Positions 26,107 to 33,624 of a stretch of 40,518 nucleotides of DNA are shown piece after piece. The notes beneath the pieces were generated by a model that ran no database searches, was not told the DNA's origin, and saw nothing but the letters and a program-made list of their open reading frames with translations. A program made the translations under genes and the position numbers. Position 1 is the first letter of the stretch. Each line of letters starts with the position of its first letter. Origin of the DNA: Nocardioides caeni (GTDB taxonomy: Bacteria > Actinomycetota > Actinomycetes > Propionibacteriales > Nocardioidaceae); the NCBI RefSeq assembly GCF_004912195.1, contig NZ_STGW01000020.1, forward strand, positions 1 through 40,518. Direction: 5' to 3'.

Positions 26107-27750
26107 TCAGTGGTCGACGGCCTGCTCGGCACCGGCCACGGTGAGGGCGCGGACCTCGAGCTCGGTGAAGCACTCCTCGGCGGAGGGCTCCTTCGAGGTG
26201 ACGGTGCCGAGCCAGCCGAAGAAGAAGCCGAGCGGGATCGAGACCAGGCCCGGGTTCTCCAGCGGGAACCAGCTGAAGTCGACGCTCTCGGGGAAGAGGG
26301 CGGCGTTGGTTCCGTCGGCGTTGAGCTGGCCGGAGACCACCGGCGAGAAGAACACCAGCGTGATCGCCGAGAGCAGGCCGCCGTAGATGCTCCACACCGC
26401 ACCGCGGGTGTTGAAGCGTCGCCAGAACATGTTGTAGACGATCGACGGCAGGTTGGCCGAGGCCGCGACCGCGAACGCCAGCGCGACGAGGAAGGCGATG
26501 TTGAGGTTCTGCGCCGGGATGGCCAGGATGATCGCGATGAGGCCGATGGTGCCGGCGGCGATCCGCGTCATCCGCAGCTCCTCCTTCTCCGTGGCCTTCC
26601 CCTTGCGGAGGACGTTGTTGTAGAGGTCGTGGGCCACCGACGTCGACGACGCCAGCGTGAGGCCCGCGACCACCGCGAGGATGGTGGCGAAGGCGACCGC
26701 CGCGATCACGGCCAGCAGGATCGCGCCACCCGTCGAGCCGGAGCCGCCGCCGACGGCCTCGGCGAGCAGTGGCGAGGCCAGGTTGCCCTTCGACTCCTTC
26801 ACCGGGGCGAAGTCGTCACCCTTCAGCAGGGCCGCGGCGCCGAAGCCGAGGACCAGCGTGAAGAGGTAGAAGACACCGATGAGGCCGATCGCCCACAGCA
26901 CCGACTTCCGGGCGTCGCGCGACGTCGGCACCGTGTAGAAGCGGATGAGGATGTGCGGCAGGCCGGCGGTGCCGAGTACGAGCGCGAGGCCGAGGCTGAG
27001 GAAGTTCAGCTTGCTGGTGAGGTCGGCGCCGTACTGCAGTCCGGGCTCGAGGAACGACGACGCACCCTTGTTGTCCGGACGCTCGCCGTAGGCCTGCGCC
27101 GCGGAGCCCAGCAGCTCGGAGAGGTTGAAGTCGAACTTCGCCAGCACCATCACGACGATGAGCGCGGAGCCCGCCATCAGCAGGACGGCCTTGACGATCT
27201 GCACCCAGGTGGTGCCCTTCATGCCGCCGACGGTGACGTAGAAGATCATCAGCACGCCGACGCCGAGGATGACGAGGTTCTTCACGGCCTGGCTGTCGAC
27301 GCCGAGCAGCAGCGCGACGAGGGCGCCGGCACCGACCATCTGGGCGAGCAGGTAGAAGATCGAGACCACGACGGTCGACGTGGCGGCCGCCGTGCGGACG
27401 GGGCGCTGCCGCATCCGGTAGGCGAGCTGGTCGGCCATCGTGAACTTGCCGGAGTTGCGCAGCATCTCGGCGACGAGGAGCAGTGCGACCAGCCAGGCGA
27501 CGAGGAAGCCGATGGAGTAGAGGAAGCCGTCGTAGCCGTAGATCGCGATGGCGCCGGAGATGCCGAGGAAGGACGCCGCCGACATGTAGTCGCCACCGAT
27601 GGCGAGACCGTTCTGCACGCCGGAGAACGACCGGCCGCCGGCGTAGTAGTCCGCCGCGCTCTTGGTGTTGCGGCTGGCCCAGATCGTGATGGCGAGGGTC
27701 AGCGCGACGACGCTGAGGAAGAGGATCGTGGTGAGTGCCTGGTGGTCCAT
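26107..27750 (-). CDS. actP: Cation/acetate symporter (SSS family)
   Basis: A 547-residue sodium:solute symporter with about 13 hydrophobic segments. Family marks include YYAGGRSFSGVQNGLAIGGDYMSAASFLGISG near the N-terminus, GAGALVALLLGV, the GLPHILIRFYTVPTSRDARKS loop and ASSTSVAHDLYNNVL. The first and third of these are characteristic of the acetate permease ActP. It takes up acetate and similar short acids with a cation. The ATG at 27750 overlaps the stop of the DUF485 gene by one base (TGATG), the usual arrangement for this pair. Probably controlled by the CRP/GlxR-type site upstream. Confidence 0.93.
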   Translation of the reverse strand: MDHQALTTILFLSVVALTLAITIWASRNTKSAADYYAGGRSFSGVQNGLAIGGDYMSAASFLGISGAIAIYGYDGFLYSIGFLVAWLVALLLVAEMLRNSGKFTMADQLAYRMRQRPVRTAAATSTVVVSIFYLLAQMVGAGALVALLLGVDSQAVKNLVILGVGVLMIFYVTVGGMKGTTWVQIVKAVLLMAGSALIVVMVLAKFDFNLSELLGSAAQAYGERPDNKGASSFLEPGLQYGADLTSKLNFLSLGLALVLGTAGLPHILIRFYTVPTSRDARKSVLWAIGLIGVFYLFTLVLGFGAAALLKGDDFAPVKESKGNLASPLLAEAVGGGSGSTGGAILLAVIAAVAFATILAVVAGLTLASSTSVAHDLYNNVLRKGKATEKEELRMTRIAAGTIGLIAIILAIPAQNLNIAFLVALAFAVAASANLPSIVYNMFWRRFNTRGAVWSIYGGLLSAITLVFFSPVVSGQLNADGTNAALFPESVDFSWFPLENPGLVSIPLGFFFGWLGTVTSKEPSAEECFTELEVRALTVAGAEQAVDH

Positions 27751-28133
27751 CAGTGCTTGCCTCCGTGTCCGGACCGGCTGGTCAGCTCGACGAAGCGCTC
27801 GTCGAGCTCACGGGCCAGGGGGTCGAGCTTGTCGGTCGAGTAGCGGCTGTAGAGCCACGCGATCGCGAAGGTCGTCACGAACTGCAGCAGCCCGAAGACG
27901 AGGGCGACGTTGATGTTGCCGACGACCTTGGTGGCCATGAAGTCGCCACCCCAGTTGGAGAGGACGACGTAGAGCAGGTACCAGGCCAGGAAGGCGATCG
28001 TCGCGGGGAACACGAAACTGCGGTAGCGCCTGCGGAGCTCGGCGAACTCGGCGCTGGCGTGCAGCTCGTCGTACGCCGGATCGTGGCGGGCCGCCACGTC
28101 GTCTGCGTCGTGGGGCGAGAGGTCGGATGACAC
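27750..28133 (-). CDS. DUF485 family membrane protein, partner of ActP
   Basis: A 127-residue protein with two transmembrane segments (FPATIAFLAWYLLYVVLSNW and NVALVFGLLQFVTTFAIAWLYSRY) and polar ends, the usual DUF485 architecture. DUF485 genes nearly always precede actP-type symporters and are thought to assist them; the role is not established. GTG 28133 is chosen because GAGGAGG lies 8 nt upstream; the open frame extends further to 28280 with no good site. Its stop shares a base with the actP start. Confidence 0.85.
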   Translation of the reverse strand: MSSDLSPHDADDVAARHDPAYDELHASAEFAELRRRYRSFVFPATIAFLAWYLLYVVLSNWGGDFMATKVVGNINVALVFGLLQFVTTFAIAWLYSRYSTDKLDPLARELDERFVELTSRSGHGGKH

Positions 28134-28157
28134 GACGGGCCTCCTCGGGATCGGTGA

Positions 28158-28173
28158 TGTGACCGCGGTCACG
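28158..28173. promoter_or_regulatory. CRP/GlxR-type operator upstream of the acetate operon
   Basis: TGTGACCGCGGTCACG contains the perfect dyad GTGACCGCGGTCAC and matches TGTGA-N6-TCACA in all but the last base. It is 25 bp upstream of the DUF485 start. A possible -10 (TAGCGT, 28188-28183 on the minus strand) would place the site just after the transcription start, suggesting repression; if the promoter lies elsewhere it could activate. Confidence 0.65.
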
Positions 28174-28340
28174 GACGTTCCGACGCTAGGAGCGCCCCGG
28201 TCCGCGCCGGGAGGGGTGCGGTCCGGTGGCGCGCCCAGCGGGGACCGGTTGTCGATGAGCGGTCGGTCCGCCGCGACCAACGGTCGTTGGATGTGAGGGG
28301 GCCCACAGGTCGTCGCCGTGACAGACCATCTCCGTTCTGA

Positions 28341-28359
28341 TTAGGTAAGCCTTACCTGT
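28341..28359. promoter_or_regulatory. Iron box (IdeR/DmdR-type) controlling the siderophore operon
   Basis: TTAGGTAAGCCTTACCTGT fits the 19-bp actinobacterial iron box; its centre AGGTAAG-C-CTTACCT is a perfect dyad. It lies 24 bp upstream of desA, where a metal-bound DtxR-family repressor would block transcription when iron is plentiful. Confidence 0.85.
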
Positions 28360-28382
28360 CTCGGATCTCAGGAGTTCTCGCC

Positions 28383-29897
28383 ATGCCCCAGCTCCCGCTA
28401 CACCATGTCTTCCACCCGGCCAACGCGGACCACTACGCCGCGTCGCTCGGCGCCGGCATGGACCACCTCCTCCGCCACCTCAAGGGCGTCGACCGACCGG
28501 CCACCGGCACCGGTCCGGACGAGGCCGCGGCCCGGGTCGACGCGGTCGACCTCGACCGCCCGCTCGGTGACGTCGACGAGGTGCTCGCGGAGATGTCGAC
28601 ACTGTGGCTGGACGACGCCGTGTGGTTCCACGAGCCGCGCTATGCCGCCCACCTCAACTGCCCGGTCGTCGTACCAGCGCTCCTGGCGGAGCTCTTCGTC
28701 GCCTCGGTCAACAGCTCGCTGGACACCTTCGACCAGAGTGTCGGCGGCACCTTCATCGAGCGCCGCCTGATCGACTGGACCGCCCAGCGCATCGGGTTCG
28801 GTGGCGGCGACCACGTCCCCGACGGCGTGTTCACCAGCGGCGGCAGCCAGTCCAACCTGCAGGGCCTGCTGCTGGCCCGCGGGCGCCACGAGGGCCTGCG
28901 CTCCGAGCGGCTGCGCATCCTCGCGTCGGCCGAGAGCCACTTCTCGGTGCAGAAGTCGGCCCGGCTGCTCGGCCTCGGCGACGAGTCGGTGGTCAGCGTC
29001 CCCACCGACGACCGGCACCGGATGGACCCCGAGGCGCTGCGCCGCTCGCTCGGCGCGTGCGTCGACCTCGGGCTGGTCCCGATGGCGATCGTCGCGACGG
29101 CCGGAACCACCGACTTCGGCGCGATCGACCCGCTGCCGCGGATCGCCGATCTCGCCCGGGCCTACGATGCCTGGCTCCACGTCGACGCGGCCTACGGCGG
29201 CGGCCTGCTGGTGTCGCCGCGGCGTCGGCACCTGCTGGACGGCATCGACCGCGCCGACTCGGTGACCGTCGACTACCACAAGACGTTCTTCCAGCCGGTC
29301 TCCTCCAGCGCGATCATCGTGCGCGACGGGGCGACCCTCGCGCCCGCTCGGTGGCACGCCGACTACCTCAACCCGCGCGAGGCGACCACCCCCAACCAGG
29401 TCGACAAGAGCCTGCAGACCACGCGCCGCTTCGACGCCCTCAAGCTGTGGCTGACGCTGCGGTCGATGGGGCCCGACCTGCTGGGGGAGTACGTCGACGC
29501 CGTCATCGACCTCGCCGGGTCGGTCCACCGTCAGACGGCCGGCGAGCCGGACCTCGAGATCGCGGCCGCTCCCGAGCTCAGCACCCTCGTCTTCCGCTAC
29601 GTGCCGACCGACCGGTTGCTCGACGAGGCCCGGCTCGCGCAGCTCAACAACCGCATCCGTGACGAGCTCTACGCCTCCGGCGCCGCGATGGTGGCCGCCA
29701 CCAAGGTCGATGGCGTACAGCACCTCAAGCTCACGCTGCTCAACCCGATGGCCACCGTCGACGACATCGTCGGCGTGCTCGACACGGTGCGGGCCTTCGG
29801 TGCCCGCCTGGTCGACGAGGTCTGTCCGGTGGTCGAGGAGCTTGCGCAGCAAGCGCCGCGAGACCTGGTGGCCCTGCGTGCGGAGGCGGTCCGGTGA
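28383..29897 (+). CDS. desA: Lysine decarboxylase of desferrioxamine biosynthesis (PLP, group II)
   Basis: A 504-residue pyridoxal-phosphate decarboxylase. SGGSQSNLQGLLLAR, ATAGTTDFGAIDPL, the HVDAAYGGG loop and Lys300 in DSVTVDYHKTFFQPVSSSAI (Schiff-base lysine) define the DesA-type group II family. The operon context makes lysine to cadaverine the likely reaction; diaminobutyrate or ornithine cannot be excluded. The ATG at 28383 has AGGAG 8 nt upstream. The last ~22 residues (from about 482) come from a dispersed repeat fragment and look like an accidental extension. It overlaps desB by 4 nt (GTGA) and is first in the iron-box operon. Confidence 0.92.
   Translation: MPQLPLHHVFHPANADHYAASLGAGMDHLLRHLKGVDRPATGTGPDEAAARVDAVDLDRPLGDVDEVLAEMSTLWLDDAVWFHEPRYAAHLNCPVVVPALLAELFVASVNSSLDTFDQSVGGTFIERRLIDWTAQRIGFGGGDHVPDGVFTSGGSQSNLQGLLLARGRHEGLRSERLRILASAESHFSVQKSARLLGLGDESVVSVPTDDRHRMDPEALRRSLGACVDLGLVPMAIVATAGTTDFGAIDPLPRIADLARAYDAWLHVDAAYGGGLLVSPRRRHLLDGIDRADSVTVDYHKTFFQPVSSSAIIVRDGATLAPARWHADYLNPREATTPNQVDKSLQTTRRFDALKLWLTLRSMGPDLLGEYVDAVIDLAGSVHRQTAGEPDLEIAAAPELSTLVFRYVPTDRLLDEARLAQLNNRIRDELYASGAAMVAATKVDGVQHLKLTLLNPMATVDDIVGVLDTVRAFGARLVDEVCPVVEELAQQAPRDLVALRAEAVR
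29828..29872. repeat. Dispersed element fragment inside the 3' end of desA
   Basis: GGTGGTCGAGGAGCTTGCGC followed by AGCAAGCG, with the hairpin CTTGC-GCA-GCAAG. Its translation VVEELAQQAPRD is nearly the same as the reading VVEELAQQTSRD of the fragment at 36910-36949 on the other strand, showing common origin. Confidence 0.75.
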
Positions 29898-31225
29898 TCA
29901 CCCACGACTTCATCGGCATCGGGCTCGGCCCCTTCAACCTCGGTCTCGCCGCCCTCGCCGATCCGCTGCGCGGCAGCGACGTGTCACCAGAGCTGGACGG
30001 TGTCTTCCTCGAGGCACGCGACGGCTTCGACTGGCATCCCGGGATGCTGCTCGACGACGCGACCCTGCAGGTGCCCTTCCTCGCGGACCTGGTGACGATG
30101 GCCGACCCGACCTCGCGCTGGTCCTTCCTCAACTACCTCAAGCAGTCCGGGCACCTCTACCCGTTCTACATCCGCGAGAGCTTCTACCCGCTGCGCCGGG
30201 AGTACGACGACTACTGCCGCTGGGTCGCCGAGCGGCTCGACAGCATCCACTTCGGGCAGCGGGTCACGAGCGTCGAGCACGACGGGGCGGCGTACGTCGT
30301 GCGCTGCGACTCCGGCGAGACCCGGCGCACGAGGCGCCTGGTGCTGGGCATCGGCACGTCGCCGCGGGTGCCCGACGCGCTCGACGCGGTCGCCGGGCGG
30401 GCGCACACCACGCACTCGGCCGACTACCTCGCCCACAAGGCCGCGCTGCAGCAGCAGGAGCGGATCACGATCGTCGGCAGCGGCCAGAGCGCGGCCGAGA
30501 TCTACCACGACCTGCTGTCGGAGGCGCCGGACCACTCCTACGAGCTGGTCTGGCTCACCCGCAGCCCGCGGTTCTTCCCGATGGAATACACCAAGCTCAC
30601 CCTCGAGATGACCTCGCCGGAGTACGGCGCCTACCACCGCGCACTGCCGATGGAGACGCGCGACCGGCTGGCCCGCGACCAGCGGCACCTCTTCAAGGGC
30701 ATCAGCGGCGACCTGGTCGACGCGATCTTCGACCTGCACTACCAGCAGCGGGTCACCGGGGACGGACCGCGCACCACGCTGCTGACCCACACCGAGGTCC
30801 GCGCGTCGCGGCCCACCCGGGACGGCGCCGAGCTCGACCTGCTGCACACCGAGACGGGCGAGTCGTTCGGTCTCACCACGGGCGGTCTGGTGCTCGCCAC
30901 CGGCTACGCGCCGACGGAGCCGTCCTTCCTCGACGGCATCGCCGACCGGATCCGCCGCGACGCGCGCGGCCGCTACGACGTCGCCGCCGACTACTCCGTC
31001 GACGTCGTCGGTGGTGAGGTGTTCGTCCAGAACGCCGAGGAGCACACGCACTCCCTGCTCGCCCCCGACCTCGGCATGGGCCCCTACCGCAACTCGGTGA
31101 TCATCGCCGCGATGCTCGGCCGCGAGGCCTACCCCCTGGAGAAGCGGATCGCCGTGCAGACCTTCGGGGTGCCCGACCACCTGCGCCGCCCGATGGCGCT
31201 CGAGGCCGAGGAGGCCACCCGATGA
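29894..31225 (+). CDS. desB: Cadaverine/lysine N-hydroxylase (FAD/NADPH monooxygenase)
   Basis: A 443-residue N-hydroxylating monooxygenase of the lysine/ornithine family. The FAD-binding start IGIGLGPFNLGLAAL, the substrate segment FLADLVTMADPTSRWSFLNYLKQ, the NADPH motif IVGSGQSAAEIYHDLL and the C-terminal LVLATGYAPTEP with DLGMGPYRNSVI are all as expected. In the desferrioxamine pathway it makes N-hydroxycadaverine. The GTG start at 29894 overlaps the desA stop, and the end overlaps the next start by 4 nt, so the genes are tightly coupled. Confidence 0.93.
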   Translation: MITHDFIGIGLGPFNLGLAALADPLRGSDVSPELDGVFLEARDGFDWHPGMLLDDATLQVPFLADLVTMADPTSRWSFLNYLKQSGHLYPFYIRESFYPLRREYDDYCRWVAERLDSIHFGQRVTSVEHDGAAYVVRCDSGETRRTRRLVLGIGTSPRVPDALDAVAGRAHTTHSADYLAHKAALQQQERITIVGSGQSAAEIYHDLLSEAPDHSYELVWLTRSPRFFPMEYTKLTLEMTSPEYGAYHRALPMETRDRLARDQRHLFKGISGDLVDAIFDLHYQQRVTGDGPRTTLLTHTEVRASRPTRDGAELDLLHTETGESFGLTTGGLVLATGYAPTEPSFLDGIADRIRRDARGRYDVAADYSVDVVGGEVFVQNAEEHTHSLLAPDLGMGPYRNSVIIAAMLGREAYPLEKRIAVQTFGVPDHLRRPMALEAEEATR

Positions 31226-33624
31226 GGAGCGACATCACGATCGAGCCGCTCGACCTGGAGCGCGACCTCGACCTGTTGCACGCGTGGGTCACCCACCCGC
31301 GCTCGTCCTTCTGGATGATGCAGGACGCGACCGTCGACGACGTCCGCTCGGAGTACGGCGACATCGTCGCCTCCGACCACCACGACGCGTGGCTCGGCCG
31401 GATCGGCGGCCGACCCACCTTTCTCGTGGAGACCTACGACCCGCGCCGCGCGCCGGGCCTGGCGGACCTGCCCGAGCTGATCGACGGCGACCTCGGGATG
31501 CACGTGCTCGTCGCACCGCCGGCCGGCCGACCGGTCGCGGGCCTGACCACTGACGTCTTCGACGCGGTGATGGCGTTCTGCTTCGACGACCCCACGGTGC
31601 GCCGGGTCGTCGTCGAGCCCGACGTCCGCAACCACCCGATCCGCGACAAGAACGTCGGCGTCGGCTTCACCGAGCTCCGCGAGATCCCGTTGCCCGGCAA
31701 GACCGCGATGCTCTCGGTGTGTCCGCGGGAGGACTGGGACGCACCGATGGTGGTGCCCGCCGGGGCTGCTGTCGGTCGACCGATGACAGGCAGCCTCCTT
31801 CGGTCGTCGAGCAGCCCGCGAGGAACGAGCGGGCGTATTGAGACGCCCGACCACCTCACGCCCGACCACCTGACGCCTGAGCTGCTCGACCGCGCCCAGC
31901 GGCACCTGGTGGCCAAGGCGCTGGGCGAGTTCTCCCACGAGCGGCTGATCGCGCCGACCGACCGGGGCGAGGGGTGGTGGCGGGTCGAGACCGACGCGTC
32001 GTCGTACGACTTCACGGCGCGGGTGCACGCGCTGGAGCACTGGGTGGTCGACGCCGCCTCGATCGTGCGGACCCGGGACGGAGAGGTCGTGGCCGCCGAT
32101 GCGCAGGAGCTGATCGCGGAACTAGCGCCGGTCCTGGGGATCCCGGACGCGCTGCTGCCGACCTACCTGGAGGAGATCGCCTCCACGCTCGCCTCGACGG
32201 CCTGGAAGGTGCGGCACCGCCGGACGCCGGTGGCGGACCTGGTCGACGCCGGCTACCAGGAGCTGGAGTCGGCGATGACCGAGGGGCACCCGGCCTTCGT
32301 CGCCAACAACGGTCGGATCGGCTTCGACCTCGACGACTACGTCGCCTATGCGCCCGAGACCGGCAACACCGTGCGGCTGCACTGGCTCGCCGCCCGGCGC
32401 GAGCTCACTCGCCTCTCGCTCGGCGCGGGTGAGACCGAGCAGTCGCTCCATGACGCCGAGCTCACCGACGCCGACCGGAGCTCGTTCGAGGCGACCCTCC
32501 GCGCGCTCGACCTCGATCCTGCCGACTACCTCTACCTGCCCGTGCACCCCTGGCAGTGGACGCACAAGCTGGCCATCACGTTCGCCCCCGACCTGGCGCG
32601 GCGCGACCTGGTCCACCTCGGCGAGGGCAGCGACGAGCACCGGCCGCAGCAGTCGATCCGCACCTTCTTCAACGCCAGCCGGCCGGAGCGGCACTACGTG
32701 AAGACGGCGCTGGCGATCCAGAACATGGGTTTCGTCCGCGGTCTCTCGCCGGCCTACATGGCGGTGACGCCGGCGATCAACGACTGGGTGGCCGAGACCG
32801 TCGCTGCCGACGGGGAGCTGCAGGACTGCGGGTTCGGCATCCTGCGGGAGATCGCGGCGATCGGCTACACCGGCGATGCCTTCCACCGCTTGGCCACGCC
32901 CTCGCCGTACCGCAAGATGATCGCGGCGCTCTGGCGCGAGAGTCCGGTCCCGCGGCTCGAGGAGGGCGACCAGCTCACGACCATGGCGGCGCTCCTGCAC
33001 CGCGACGCCGACGGCGACGCCCTCGTGACCGCGTGGATCAAGGCCTCGCCGCTGGCGGCGGCGGACTGGGTGCGGTCCTACCTGCGGTCCTACCTGCGTC
33101 CGCTCGTGCACTGCCTGCACCGCTATGACCTGGCGTTCATGCCGCACGGCGAGAACCTGCTGCTGCGGCTGCGCGACCACGTGCCGGTCGCAGCGTTCAT
33201 GAAGGACATCGGCGAGGAGATCGCCGTGATGGGCGACCTGCCGCTGCCGGCCGAGGTGGAGCGGGTGCGCGGCGACTTCCCGGACGACGTGAAGGCGCTC
33301 GCCGTCCACACCGACGTCTTCGACGGGGTGCTGCGCTTCCTCGCAGCGATCCTCGACGAGGACGGCGTGCTGGCCGGCGAGGAGTTCTGGGACCTGGTGC
33401 GGGAGACCGTGGAGGCCCACGCGGCCGACCACCCCGAGCTGGCGGACGCCGCCGAGCGCTACGACCTGCTCCGGCCCCGCTTCCGGCACAGCTGCCTCAA
33501 CCGCCTCCAGCTGCGCAACACTCTGCAGATGGTGGACCTGACGGACCAGGCCGAGTCGCTGATCTTCGCCGGCACCCTGCGCAACCCGATCGCGCGCCCG
33601 GACGGCGAGAGCCCTCACCCATGA
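31222..33624 (+). CDS. desCD: DesC-DesD fusion: acyltransferase plus IucA/IucC-family siderophore synthetase
   Basis: An 800-residue fusion of two proteins that are separate in the classical pathway. Residues 1-~187 are a siderophore-type GNAT (IEPLDLERDLDLLHAWV, FLVETYDP, VVVEPDVRNHPIRDKNVGVGF, LSVCPRED), the DesC step that acylates N-hydroxycadaverine. Residues ~209-800 are an NRPS-independent synthetase of the DesD type: GHPAFVANNGRIGF (His356), SIRTFFNASRPERHYVKTALAIQ, and HGENLLLRL (His642), the ATP and acyl-binding parts of the family. The ~20-residue linker (194-211) is translated from a dispersed repeat, and a 15-bp tandem duplication follows, encoding PDHLTPDHLTPELL. The ATG at 31222 overlaps desB and the stop overlaps the next gene, each by 4 nt. 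Confidence 0.9.
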   Translation: MRSDITIEPLDLERDLDLLHAWVTHPRSSFWMMQDATVDDVRSEYGDIVASDHHDAWLGRIGGRPTFLVETYDPRRAPGLADLPELIDGDLGMHVLVAPPAGRPVAGLTTDVFDAVMAFCFDDPTVRRVVVEPDVRNHPIRDKNVGVGFTELREIPLPGKTAMLSVCPREDWDAPMVVPAGAAVGRPMTGSLLRSSSSPRGTSGRIETPDHLTPDHLTPELLDRAQRHLVAKALGEFSHERLIAPTDRGEGWWRVETDASSYDFTARVHALEHWVVDAASIVRTRDGEVVAADAQELIAELAPVLGIPDALLPTYLEEIASTLASTAWKVRHRRTPVADLVDAGYQELESAMTEGHPAFVANNGRIGFDLDDYVAYAPETGNTVRLHWLAARRELTRLSLGAGETEQSLHDAELTDADRSSFEATLRALDLDPADYLYLPVHPWQWTHKLAITFAPDLARRDLVHLGEGSDEHRPQQSIRTFFNASRPERHYVKTALAIQNMGFVRGLSPAYMAVTPAINDWVAETVAADGELQDCGFGILREIAAIGYTGDAFHRLATPSPYRKMIAALWRESPVPRLEEGDQLTTMAALLHRDADGDALVTAWIKASPLAAADWVRSYLRSYLRPLVHCLHRYDLAFMPHGENLLLRLRDHVPVAAFMKDIGEEIAVMGDLPLPAEVERVRGDFPDDVKALAVHTDVFDGVLRFLAAILDEDGVLAGEEFWDLVRETVEAHAADHPELADAAERYDLLRPRFRHSCLNRLQLRNTLQMVDLTDQAESLIFAGTLRNPIARPDGESPHP
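31801..31855. repeat. Dispersed element fragment at the desC-desD junction
   Basis: CGGTCGTCGAGCAGCCCGCG, a CCCGC/GCGGG stem around GAGGAACGA, then GAGACGCCCGACC: the same modules as the other copies (TCGTCGAG, GCGAGGAACGAGCG, GAGACGCC). It is read in frame as the inter-domain linker. Confidence 0.7.
31846..31875. repeat. 15-bp tandem duplication at the start of the DesD domain
   Basis: CCCGACCACCTCACG is followed at once by CCCGACCACCTGACG, differing at one base, giving PDHLT twice. It abuts the repeat fragment. Confidence 0.85.
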
